Of a stretch of 7,790 nt of DNA, positions 1 to 6,707 are shown in pieces. Within the stretch, counting starts at the first letter, position 1. The number at the start of each line of letters is the position of its first letter. Under the pieces are notes generated by a model. The model saw only the letters and a list, made by a program, of their open reading frames with translations. It was not told the origin of the DNA and ran no database searches. The translations under genes were made by a program, and so were the position numbers. Location of the stretch: contig URYE01000096.1 of the NCBI GenBank assembly GCA_900551945.1, positions 1-7,790 of the forward strand, read 5' to 3'. This stretch comes from an uncultured Eubacterium sp. GTDB taxonomy: Bacteria; Bacillota; Clostridia; Lachnospirales; Lachnospiraceae.

Positions 1-124
1 TGCATAAATATAATACGTTATACACGCTAATTTTACAGCACATGTTTTGATCCCAACATCAAATATATCAGACAAATGTAGAATTTATATAGTGTGATGA
101 ATATATTCAGGAGGGGCATATATA
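1..124. other. Leader region upstream of the AAA-ATPase-like gene
   Basis: This AT-rich stretch has no gene. It holds a strong ribosome binding site, AGGAGGGG at 109-116, about 8-10 bases before the ATG at 125. A short inverted repeat (TTTGAT at 46-51, ATCAAA at 58-63, six-base loop) could be a weak operator or a chance match. Several -10-like hexamers occur (TAGAAT at 79-84, TATAGT at 88-93), but none has a convincing -35 partner, so no promoter is called. Confidence 0.4.
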
Positions 125-1696
125 ATGGGAGTTTATTTGAATCCGGGTAATGATAGCTTCAGAAAAATGGTTAATTCAGATATATATGTTGACAAAACGG
201 GGCTGATTGACTACACGAACAAGGTTATCAATACAATGCAGCAATATATATGTGTCAGCCGTCCGCGCCGTTTTGGTAAGTCCATGGCGGCAGGAATGCT
301 TGCTGCATATTACAGCAGTGCTTGTGATTCAAGTGAACTTTTCTCAAAGTTCGAGATAGCACATTGTGAAAGCTTTGACAGGTATCTTAATAAATACAAT
401 GTAATATCAGTCAATATGCAGGAGTTTTTAAGCCAGTGTACCTGCATTGATGATATGATAAAGCTTCTGGAAAGAAGTGTTCTATGGGAATTGCTGGATG
501 TATATAGTGATGTCCGCTATTTTGACAATACGAATCTTGCGCGGTCTATGCAGGATATCTATACGGAAAAGAAATGTCCTTTTATCGTTATTATCGATGA
601 ATGGGACTGTATTTTCAGGGAGTACAAGACGGATAAGGCTGCACAGGAAAAGTACCTTGACTTTTTGAGAAGCTTTTTGAAGGATAAGGTATATATACAT
701 CTTGCGTACATGACAGGGATACTTCCTATAAAAAAATATGGTACACATTCAGCGCTCAACATGTTCGATGAGTTTTCCATGATTGACCCGGGCCCATTGG
801 CAAAGTATGTGGGGTTTACCGGGGAAGAGGTGTCAGAGCTGTGTGGACGCTACGGCATGGACATGGAGGAGGTGAAGAGCTGGTATGACGGATATTTTTT
901 TGAACCGGATATCAGTGTGTACAGTCCGCGTTCGGTGGTAAGCTGCATGAGGTTCGGAAGGATTGGAAATTACTGGAATCAGACAGAGACATTCGAGGCG
1001 CTTAAGTGCTATATTGATATGAATTTTTCGGGACTGAGGGATGATATTCTTAGTATGATGGCAGGCGAAAAAGCCGCAGTCAATACAGGAAGCTTTACAA
1101 ATGATATGTCAACTTTCAGAACGGAGGATGACGTGCTCACGCTGCTGATACATCTGGGGTATCTTGGATATGATTATGAGAATAAGTGCGTTTTTATACC
1201 AAATAATGAAATCCGCGCTGAGTATGTCAATGCGGTATCGGTTTCCGACTGGGGAGAGGTCTCAATGGCACTTAAAAATTCAGCGGATATATTGAATGCA
1301 ATATGGCAGAGAAGGGAACAGCGTGTTGCTGATGGAATAAAGGAGGCTCACTTTGAGACATCACATATACAGTACAATGATGAAAATGCGTTGAGCTATA
1401 CCATATCGCTGGCACTTTATGCCGCAAGAAATTTTTACACGGTATACAGAGAGTTTCCGGGCGGAAAGGGCTTTGCCGATATGGTTTACATTCCAAAGAA
1501 AAAGTTCAGCGATAAGCCGGCACTTGTGGTAGAGCTAAAGTGGGATAAGGATGCGCGCGGAGCGATTGAACAGATAAAGAACAAGGAGTACTGTAAATCT
1601 TTTGATGAATACAGGGGCAATATTTTACTTGTTGGTATTAACTATAGTTTAAAGACAAAAGAACATGAATGTATTATAGAGGAGTACACAAAATGA
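125..1696 (+). CDS. AAA-ATPase-like protein with C-terminal PD-(D/E)XK nuclease-like domain
   Basis: This 523-residue protein has the layout of the AAA-ATPase-like (PF09820) plus DUF1703/PD-(D/E)XK (PF08011) family, which is common and often multicopy in gut Clostridia and Bacteroidetes. Its physiological role is not established. The N-terminal half shows the family's Y-V-D-K-T opening near residue 21, a Walker A-like SRPRRFGKS at 45-53, a Walker B FIVIIDEWD at 153-161, a YMTGILP strand at 195-201 and WYDGYFF at 253-259. The C-terminal part has a nuclease-like core: D452 in GFAD, E470-x-K472 in VVELKW, and Q483 followed by Y487. All expected catalytic positions look present, so nuclease activity is plausible but unproven. 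The start is set by AGGAGGGG at 109-116. The stop overlaps the next start (ATGA), suggesting translational coupling. Length is normal for the family and there is no frameshift. No signal peptide or membrane segment is visible, so it is probably cytoplasmic. Confidence 0.9.
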   Translation: MGVYLNPGNDSFRKMVNSDIYVDKTGLIDYTNKVINTMQQYICVSRPRRFGKSMAAGMLAAYYSSACDSSELFSKFEIAHCESFDRYLNKYNVISVNMQEFLSQCTCIDDMIKLLERSVLWELLDVYSDVRYFDNTNLARSMQDIYTEKKCPFIVIIDEWDCIFREYKTDKAAQEKYLDFLRSFLKDKVYIHLAYMTGILPIKKYGTHSALNMFDEFSMIDPGPLAKYVGFTGEEVSELCGRYGMDMEEVKSWYDGYFFEPDISVYSPRSVVSCMRFGRIGNYWNQTETFEALKCYIDMNFSGLRDDILSMMAGEKAAVNTGSFTNDMSTFRTEDDVLTLLIHLGYLGYDYENKCVFIPNNEIRAEYVNAVSVSDWGEVSMALKNSADILNAIWQRREQRVADGIKEAHFETSHIQYNDENALSYTISLALYAARNFYTVYREFPGGKGFADMVYIPKKKFSDKPALVVELKWDKDARGAIEQIKNKEYCKSFDEYRGNILLVGINYSLKTKEHECIIEEYTK

Positions 1697-2478
1697 CAGC
1701 TTCCAATATTAAGATAGACAGGCAGAGAGTGATTGACACATTTGCGGCATACGTTAAGAATTACAACAGCGAGGACACCAAGGTTAAGTTAAAGATTGAA
1801 CACACCTACCGTGTGGCAGGGCTGTGCCAGCTCATAGGACAGTCCATAGGGCTTAAGGGTGCAGACCTTGACATCGCGTGGCTTACAGGAATGCTCCACG
1901 ATGTCGGAAGATTTGAGCAGTTGAGGCGCTACAACACGTTCTATGATGACAAGTCGGTCAACCACGCACATCTTGGCTGTGAGATACTGTTTGAGGAGGG
2001 AAGGATAAGAGATTATCTTGACGATGACAGTGAGGATGAGCTTATAAGGAGGGCGATATACCATCACAGCGACTACCGCATACCGCAGGATTTTGATGAG
2101 CGCACCACGATGTACTGTAACATACTGCGCGACGCAGATAAGGTTGACATATTGAAAGTCAACTGTGATTTTCCGCTTGAGGAGATATACAATGCCACAA
2201 CTAAGGAGATAAGGAACGGAGAGATAACAGACGCGGTGCTGAAGGCGTTCTCAGAGAGACATACGATACTAAGGTCACTTAAAAAGACGGCTGTCGACAA
2301 TGTGCCGGGGCATATTTCACTGGTATTTGAGCTTGTATATGATGAGAGTCTCAGGCAGGCTGTGAAGCAGGGGTATCTTGACAAGATGCTTGCCTTTGAA
2401 TCCGATAACCCGGATACACAGAGGAAGATGAAGGAAGTTAACAGGATAATGAAGGAATATATATCGGAGAGATTATAG
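1693..2478 (+). CDS. HD-domain phosphohydrolase
   Basis: This 261-residue protein belongs to the HD superfamily of metal-dependent phosphohydrolases. The metal-ligand pattern is intact: H37 in IEHTYRV, H69-D70 in MLHDVGR, His91/His93 in the N-H-A-H-L-G segment, H124-H125 in IYHHSDYR, and D147 in RDADKVDIL. The substrate cannot be read from sequence; relatives hydrolyse nucleotides, dNTPs or cyclic nucleotides. The chosen ATG at 1693 overlaps the upstream stop (ATGA) and has AGAGGAG at 1678-1684 with an 8-base spacer. A longer start at 1669 lies inside the upstream gene and lacks a comparable site. The gene is more GC-rich than its upstream partner (sampled lines about 53% against 35%), which hints that the ATPase gene may be a later arrival in front of a resident HD gene. 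It is followed by a strong terminator. No membrane segments are visible, so it is probably cytoplasmic. Confidence 0.88.
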   Translation: MTASNIKIDRQRVIDTFAAYVKNYNSEDTKVKLKIEHTYRVAGLCQLIGQSIGLKGADLDIAWLTGMLHDVGRFEQLRRYNTFYDDKSVNHAHLGCEILFEEGRIRDYLDDDSEDELIRRAIYHHSDYRIPQDFDERTTMYCNILRDADKVDILKVNCDFPLEEIYNATTKEIRNGEITDAVLKAFSERHTILRSLKKTAVDNVPGHISLVFELVYDESLRQAVKQGYLDKMLAFESDNPDTQRKMKEVNRIMKEYISERL

Positions 2479-2583
2479 TTTGACTGCCGGTTATGTGTGG
2501 ATATAACGGAGGTATTGCAGCTATAACAGAGCTTTATGCCTGCTGTACATAGTCCATGGAATAAAGGCGGGTATGGAAGGCAT
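2479..2583. other. Intergenic spacer between the HD gene and its terminator
   Basis: This moderate-GC spacer holds no supported gene. A 19-codon open frame at 2493-2552 is the only noticeable reading frame, and it has no ribosome binding site. Confidence 0.5.
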
Positions 2584-2636
2584 AAAAACCTCCCATTATC
2601 GATAAGCAAGCGGCTTATGGTAATGGGAGGTTTTTT
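2584..2636 (+). terminator. Strong rho-independent terminator after the HD gene
   Basis: A 15-base arm (2584-2598) pairs perfectly with 2621-2635. Inside it, ATAAGC at 2602-2607 pairs with GCTTAT at 2613-2618 around a five-base loop. A run of six T follows the GGGAGG arm (2631-2636), and a matching A run precedes the other arm, so the element could work in both directions. It closes the ATPase/HD operon. It lies directly against the composition break, so the base where the original genome ends is uncertain. Confidence 0.88.
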
Positions 2637-2660
2637 AATTAGCTCCGGATATAATTTTCA
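2637..2660. other. Probable chimeric breakpoint 1 (left piece to AT-rich piece)
   Basis: Composition drops sharply here, and codon choice changes from mixed to almost purely A/T-ending. The ylbJ frame to the right has no start of its own and is open leftward through the terminator hairpin. Its first family-like residues begin at about 2638-2660. The exact joining base cannot be fixed because the T/A-rich tail could belong to either side. Confidence 0.75.
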
Positions 2661-3372
2661 AATATCTAAAATATTTAATATTAGTAATAATGCCACTTTA
2701 ATAGTATTACTTTCGTTGGTATCTGGTTTTCCTCTTAATGCTATGAATATTATTACTAGTTATAATAATAATTTAATATCTAAAGAAGAAGCAGAACATT
2801 TATTATTATTTAATCATTTTCCTAATCCTTTATTTGTTTTAAATACCGTTGGGATATTATATTTAAATAATAATAAATATGGAGTAATTATACTTATTAG
2901 TACTTATTTAAGTAGTATTATACTTGGTATTTTAGTTAGAAATAAGAACACTCTAACTAATAATAATTGTATAACTAAAAGTAGTAAAAGTCAAACTTTT
3001 ACTGAGATATTTTCTAGTTCTATTAAGAAGAGTATTAATTCTCTACTTATGATTTCTGTTACTGTATGTTTGTTTTTGATACTTAGTACTTTAATTATTA
3101 ATATATTTCATTTGAATAGTTATTTATCTCTTGGTATTAAGAGTATATTAGAGATGACTATGGGATTAGAACATCTATCTAAACTAAATATTAGTAATAT
3201 ATTTAAGGTTATATTGTCATCATCCATTATATCTTTTGGAGGATTATCTATTCATATGCAGGTTATATCTATTTTAGATGAAAGGATAAGATATAGAAAT
3301 TATTTTATTGGTAGAATATATCAGGTATTAATATCTTTAGTTATATCTTTGATACTATTTTATGTTATATAA
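2638..3372 (+). CDS. ylbJ: YlbJ-like integral membrane protein, 5'-truncated
   Basis: About 244 residues of a multi-pass membrane protein are present, matching the middle and C-terminal part of the YlbJ / nucleoside-recognition (Gate) family. Full-length Bacillus YlbJ is about 400 residues and is needed for sporulation, so roughly the N-terminal third is missing here. Family marks are L-V-S-G-F-P-L-N-A early in the fragment, then the E-E-A-E-H-L-L-L-F segment with a following N-P-L-F, and SFGGLSIHMQVISIL near the C-terminus. At least five hydrophobic segments are visible, ending with one at the extreme C-terminus. The start given is only the first codon of clearly AT-rich sequence. The frame continues left to an ATG at 2536, but that part is encoded by the neighbouring spacer and terminator and is not ylbJ. 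No ribosome binding site or promoter exists. It ends TAA 3370-3372, convergent with tRNA-Glu. The family assignment is from remembered motifs. Confidence 0.78.
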   Translation: MSSGYNFQISKIFNISNNATLIVLLSLVSGFPLNAMNIITSYNNNLISKEEAEHLLLFNHFPNPLFVLNTVGILYLNNNKYGVIILISTYLSSIILGILVRNKNTLTNNNCITKSSKSQTFTEIFSSSIKKSINSLLMISVTVCLFLILSTLIINIFHLNSYLSLGIKSILEMTMGLEHLSKLNISNIFKVILSSSIISFGGLSIHMQVISILDERIRYRNYFIGRIYQVLISLVISLILFYVI

Positions 3373-3396
3373 AAGACTGGATATTACTCCAGTCTT
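3373..3396 (-). terminator. Hairpin terminator for tRNA-Glu, shared with the convergent ylbJ end
   Basis: AAGACTGG at 3373-3380 pairs perfectly with CCAGTCTT at 3389-3396 around an eight-base loop. Read on the minus strand, the second arm runs into TCTTTTAT, giving the usual T-rich tail just after the tRNA 3' end. On the plus strand it begins right after the ylbJ stop, but its tail is less T-rich, so it is mainly a minus-strand terminator. Confidence 0.75.
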
Positions 3397-3407
3397 AGTA
3401 TTTAATA

Positions 3408-3484
3408 TGGTGATCTGTATGGAATTCGAATCCATGAATGTTGCCTTGAGAGGGCAATGTGTTAAGCCACTTCACCAACAGACC
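3408..3484 (-). tRNA. tRNA-Glu, anticodon CUC, CCA encoded
   Basis: The minus strand folds into a complete 77-base cloverleaf. The acceptor is GGTCTGT with ACAGATC (one G-U pair), discriminator A and a genomic CCA at 3408-3410. The D stem is GTG/CAC with a GG-containing loop. The anticodon stem is TTGCC/GGCAA with loop CTCTCAA, giving anticodon CUC at 3448-3450, which reads the Glu codon GAG. The variable loop is five bases. The T stem is ATGGA/TCCAT around TTCGAAT. The body resembles Bacillus tRNA-Glu (its GGCCCGTTGGT start and short variable arm), supporting Glu identity. The pair closing the T loop is A53-U61 instead of the nearly universal G53-C61. A CUC anticodon is also less usual than UUC in a very AT-rich genome. 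It sits between fbp and ylbJ, with a candidate promoter at 3516-3544 and a terminator at 3373-3396. Confidence 0.93.
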
Positions 3485-3486
3485 AT

Positions 3487-3516
3487 TAATAATGTCTTTT
3501 TCAAAGGACATTATTA
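3487..3516 (+). terminator. Ten-base-pair hairpin between tRNA-Glu and fbp
   Basis: TAATAATGTC at 3487-3496 pairs perfectly with GACATTATTA at 3507-3516 around a ten-base loop. A T-rich tail (TTTTAT) follows only on the plus strand, so it could stop plus-strand read-through from ylbJ before it enters fbp. On the minus strand it lies just after fbp and may stabilise the fbp 3' end, but it lacks a T run there. It overlaps the candidate tRNA promoter. The terminator role is inferred. Confidence 0.5.
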
Positions 3517-3544
3517 TTTTATCATAATTCATTTTTATTTACAA
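3516..3544 (-). promoter_or_regulatory. Candidate promoter for tRNA-Glu
   Basis: On the minus strand TTGTAA (3539-3544) and TAAAAT (3516-3521) are separated by 17 bases, and a TG one base before the -10 makes it an extended -10. Start of transcription would be near 3509, about 25 bases before the tRNA. The -35 box directly abuts the fbp stop codon at 3545-3547. In such AT-rich DNA, chance matches are common, but spacing and position support it. Confidence 0.5.
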
Positions 3545-5551
3545 TCATCTTTTTGTTTTTTTATATACTTTTACATATTTATATTCTTTATTTTCATGTA
3601 TTAGGCCTAATTTATAACATTCTATTAACATTCTTAAATTGTTTATTTGACTTTTTAATTCTTTCCCTTTATCAGTATCTGCGATAGTAATACGGCATTT
3701 TGGATTTGTTTCTATATCTATAAACGAGTGAATATCTTCATTATTTAATATAGCACTTTCTAAAGAAGTAAATGGTTCATGAGCAATAATTCGCATACCT
3801 GTTGATCCTGATACCAATGTATAGCCCGCAATTCCTGTTGTTTTTTGATAGGCTTTAGAGAAGCCTCCATCAATTACTATTACTTTACCGTCTGCTTTTA
3901 ATGGTACTTCTCCATTTATTCTTTCTACTGGAATATGACCATTTATTATATGAGCATTATTTAAATTTGTAATACCAAAATCTTTCATTATATTTTCCAT
4001 AACTTCTTTATTTTCTTGATACTGATAATAATAGTTTCTTTTTTCTTTATGTGATTTTTTATCTTTTATTAATACTCTTTCTAGAGTGGTCATTTTATCT
4101 TTACCAAAGAATGGTGAGTCTGGACCACACCATAGATACCACATTAAATCTAATTCTTCTTGATTTTGCGTTCTACAATAAAACATTTTTCTGACTAATA
4201 AATCTATATAGTCAAATAGTTTTTTACCTGATGTTGTAACATTATTTATAGTTACTTCTTTTAATGTTCCATCTTCATTTAATGGTACTAAGGCATGATA
4301 CATTAAATTATTATTGACTATTTTATACATACTTCCTTTTTCAATTAAGATATTCATATGTCGCTGCAATGACTCACTATTTAAGAATGACCTTACTAAG
4401 TCTGAGATTATTTTCTCTTCTTCTTTGGTTAACTTATATGGATCATTCTTATCAATAGTGGGAAAGTCTGTATCTTCAAGATGATATGTATTACCATCTA
4501 TTGTTATTTCATTATTTTCATAATCTATTTTATCTAATAGTCTACGATGAGTCATTTTGTATTCAGGATGTTTTTCTGCGAAGATACCTTCGAGTTTATA
4601 CATTATTACTGATATGGCTTTATGTATTTTGGCTGATTGTCTTACATTTAAATTAGTTAAATAGTCTTCATCTTTAGTATGTCTTGGTTTCCAGACCATG
4701 GCATCTTTATATGTTTCTTCGGCAAAGTTTGCTAATGGTCTTAGATTAATACCATATATATCTTCGAGAATATCTAGATTGTTATGGCGAACACTATTGG
4801 TAATAACTCCTGATACACAGATATTACTTCCAATAGCGGCTCCCATCCATAGTATATCGTGATTACCCCACTGAATATCTACTGAATGATATTCTTCAAG
4901 ACTATCCATTATTTTATGTGGTTCTGGCCCCCTGTCATATATATCTCCTACTACATGTAAAACATCTACTGATAATTTCTTTATTATAGAGGATAATAAT
5001 ATTATTAGTTTTTCACTATATCCTAGTTCTATTATGGTATTTAATATTTCTTTATAATATTTATCTTTATTTTCTTCTTCTATTTTATTATTTAATAATT
5101 CATCTATTATATAACTTAAATTATCATCTTGATACACTTTTCTTACTTTACTTCTTGTATATCTAGAGGAAAACTTTTTAGTTACTTCGATTATTCTAAG
5201 TAGGTTATCATAATACCATTTTTCTTTATCTGGTACTTCAGTTAATACTATTTGCATTTTTTCTTTTGGATAGTATATTAATGTAGCTAATTCATCTTGT
5301 TCTTTTTGGGTTAATGTACCATTAAATAACTGCCATATACGGAATTTTATTCCTCCTGCAGAATTATTTAAAATATGAGTGAAAGCATCGGCTTGCCCAT
5401 GTAAATCACTCATAAAGTGTTCTGGTCCTCTTGGCAAAGCAAGTATAGCATTTAAATTTATTATCTCTGTTACAGCGTCATCCTTAGTAGGAAAACGATT
5501 AGCTAATTCTTGCATAAATTCTAACTTGTTATTTATTTCTTCTCTATTCAT
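3545..5551 (-). CDS. fbp: Fructose-1,6-bisphosphatase, class III
   Basis: This protein hydrolyses fructose 1,6-bisphosphate to fructose 6-phosphate and phosphate, the gluconeogenic counterpart of phosphofructokinase, in the cytoplasm. Its 668 residues match the class III (Firmicutes-type) enzyme, about 670 residues in Bacillus. The calcineurin-like metal centre is complete: SDLHG at 48-52, GDIYDRGP at 202-209, GNHD at 229-232, and the distal HIINGHIPV at 534-542, followed by VIDGGFSKAY near 559-568. The start has an AAGGAAGGA-type ribosome binding site a few bases upstream, and no better alternative is seen. It lies 35 bases downstream of the DUF362 gene on the same strand with no terminator between, so the two are probably co-transcribed from the promoter at 6497-6526. 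The stop is TGA with a TAA two codons later. Several Trp residues (for example I-Q-W-G-N-H-D) use TGG, so the standard code applies. Confidence 0.96.
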   Translation of the reverse strand: MNREEINNKLEFMQELANRFPTKDDAVTEIINLNAILALPRGPEHFMSDLHGQADAFTHILNNSAGGIKFRIWQLFNGTLTQKEQDELATLIYYPKEKMQIVLTEVPDKEKWYYDNLLRIIEVTKKFSSRYTRSKVRKVYQDDNLSYIIDELLNNKIEEENKDKYYKEILNTIIELGYSEKLIILLSSIIKKLSVDVLHVVGDIYDRGPEPHKIMDSLEEYHSVDIQWGNHDILWMGAAIGSNICVSGVITNSVRHNNLDILEDIYGINLRPLANFAEETYKDAMVWKPRHTKDEDYLTNLNVRQSAKIHKAISVIMYKLEGIFAEKHPEYKMTHRRLLDKIDYENNEITIDGNTYHLEDTDFPTIDKNDPYKLTKEEEKIISDLVRSFLNSESLQRHMNILIEKGSMYKIVNNNLMYHALVPLNEDGTLKEVTINNVTTSGKKLFDYIDLLVRKMFYCRTQNQEELDLMWYLWCGPDSPFFGKDKMTTLERVLIKDKKSHKEKRNYYYQYQENKEVMENIMKDFGITNLNNAHIINGHIPVERINGEVPLKADGKVIVIDGGFSKAYQKTTGIAGYTLVSGSTGMRIIAHEPFTSLESAILNNEDIHSFIDIETNPKCRITIADTDKGKELKSQINNLRMLIECYKLGLIHENKEYKYVKVYKKTKR

Positions 5552-5586
5552 ATAATTCCTTCCTTTGGACCCCTTTTATCTTTTTA

Positions 5587-6468
5587 TTAATCTATATTTA
5601 TAAGTTCATAATTACTATTACCAAATCCTATTGAAGCTGCGGCATCAATTATATGTGTACCTTGTCTTGATTCTATTCTTTCTATTAGATGATCTTTTCC
5701 TTTATCACTACTATTATAGACTAAATCTAGGCAAGCTTTATCTATAGCTACTGGATCTATACTTGCTAGAATACCAATATCTTTCATGCAAGGATCTTCT
5801 GCTTTAGCACAGCAATCACAATCTACACTCATATTTTTCATTACATTAATATAAGCGATATTTCCTTTAAATTCATTATGTACTACTGAGGCTGCATCTG
5901 CCATTGACTCGATAAATTTTTCTTGACTTGGAATATTATTCCATAAATCATTCATATCGGTTGTTTTACCCGCAGTATGGATATAGGCTTTTCCACCACT
6001 TGAAGCGAAACCTATTGATAATTGTTTAAGAGCTCCGCCAAAGCCTCCCATTGGATGACCTTTAAAGTGGGATAATACTAAGATACTATCATAATTATTT
6101 ATATGTTTTCCAACATAATCTTTTTTGATTATTTTACCATTCGGTATATCTAGAGTAGTATCTCCTTCACTATCCATAATATCTACTTTATAATATTTAT
6201 TCCATTCATGTTCTTTCATTAATTCTTTATGTTTTTCAGTAGTATTTCTTGCTCCATCATAAGCTGTATTACACTCTATTACGATGCCTCCTACTTTATC
6301 TATCAATTCTTTCATAAATTCTGGTCTTAGATAATTTTGATTACCTTTTTCTCCTGTATGTAATTTTACTCCAACATTTCCTTTTAATTCTATACCTAGT
6401 GCTTCATATATTTTTACTAATGATTCACTAGTTATTTCTTTTGTAAAATATACTTTACTTTTATTCAT
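5587..6468 (-). CDS. DUF362-family protein, putative iron-sulfur protein
   Basis: This 293-residue protein has the hallmarks of DUF362 (PF04015): a G-V-K-L-H-T-G strand near 33-39, LSHFKGHPMGGFGGALK at 132-148, and the C-terminal block DIGILASIDPVAIDKACLDL at 230-249. A cysteine cluster C217-x-C219-C220 with C227, plus C246, resembles the arrangement proposed to hold an Fe-S cluster in relatives. No separate ferredoxin domain is appended. The biochemical role of the family is not established, so no function is assigned. The start has AAAGGAG at 6478-6484 with a 9-base spacer and a good promoter just upstream. It is the first gene of a probable two-gene operon with fbp. No signal peptide or membrane segment is seen. 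The gene is intact and its composition matches its neighbours. Confidence 0.88.
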   Translation of the reverse strand: MNKSKVYFTKEITSESLVKIYEALGIELKGNVGVKLHTGEKGNQNYLRPEFMKELIDKVGGIVIECNTAYDGARNTTEKHKELMKEHEWNKYYKVDIMDSEGDTTLDIPNGKIIKKDYVGKHINNYDSILVLSHFKGHPMGGFGGALKQLSIGFASSGGKAYIHTAGKTTDMNDLWNNIPSQEKFIESMADAASVVHNEFKGNIAYINVMKNMSVDCDCCAKAEDPCMKDIGILASIDPVAIDKACLDLVYNSSDKGKDHLIERIESRQGTHIIDAAASIGFGNSNYELINID

Positions 6469-6496
6469 GTTAACAATCTCCTTTATCTATATTTAG

Positions 6497-6526
6497 ATTA
6501 TAACATATTACTAATTATTTATACAA
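6497..6526 (-). promoter_or_regulatory. Extended -10 promoter for the DUF362-fbp operon
   Basis: On the minus strand a perfect TATAAT (6497-6502) is preceded by TGT, giving the full TGnTATAAT extended -10. TTGTAT (6521-6526) serves as -35 at 18 bases. Transcription would start near 6490, leaving a short leader of about 22 bases that contains only the ribosome binding site. This is the best promoter in the window. Confidence 0.72.
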
Positions 6527-6707
6527 GCATTTTATTTTTTATATTCAGTTCGAGCCTTACTATGTAAGTCTTTCACTGCTATATTAAGCCTAATTCTTAG
6601 TCTCAATATAATATATCTACATATCTATTATATATAAGCTATAATTATATACTAAAAGAAAAATATTAGTTATACCTTTCTTAGTTATTACTTTTATATG
6701 TTAAATA
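6527..6707. other. AT-rich intergenic region without a gene
   Basis: This 181-base spacer lies between the DUF362 promoter and the 77-codon gene. It is almost entirely A/T and holds several short self-complementary tracts, for example TATATAA followed seven bases later by TTATATA near 6627-6650. One of these probably ends the yneF operon, but none is a clear hairpin with a stable GC stem. No RNA gene or reading frame is supported. Confidence 0.4.

Noticed and set aside
125..2478. A confirmed anti-phage defence operon
   Set aside because: The domains are compatible with it, but no known defence marker, toxin or effector accompanies them. The ATPase family is widespread with unknown function, so it is reported only as a coupled pair.
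2493..2552. Short Cys-containing peptide frame MCGYNGGIAAITELYACCT, possible signalling or modified peptide
   Set aside because: There is no ribosome binding site, no leader region, and no export or maturation gene nearby. At 19 codons it is within chance expectation.
2073..2609. 178-codon minus-strand open frame
   Set aside because: It lies antisense to the HD gene and terminator, has no ribosome binding site or family pattern, and is a shadow of the HD coding frame.
3362..3604. 80-codon plus-strand open frame
   Set aside because: It runs through tRNA-Glu, two hairpins and the antisense end of fbp. Its product is low-complexity Phe/Ile-rich sequence.
6546..6556. CAGTTCGAGCC resembling a tRNA T-arm
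   Set aside because: The flanking bases do not pair into a T stem, and no anticodon or acceptor arm can be built around it on either strand.
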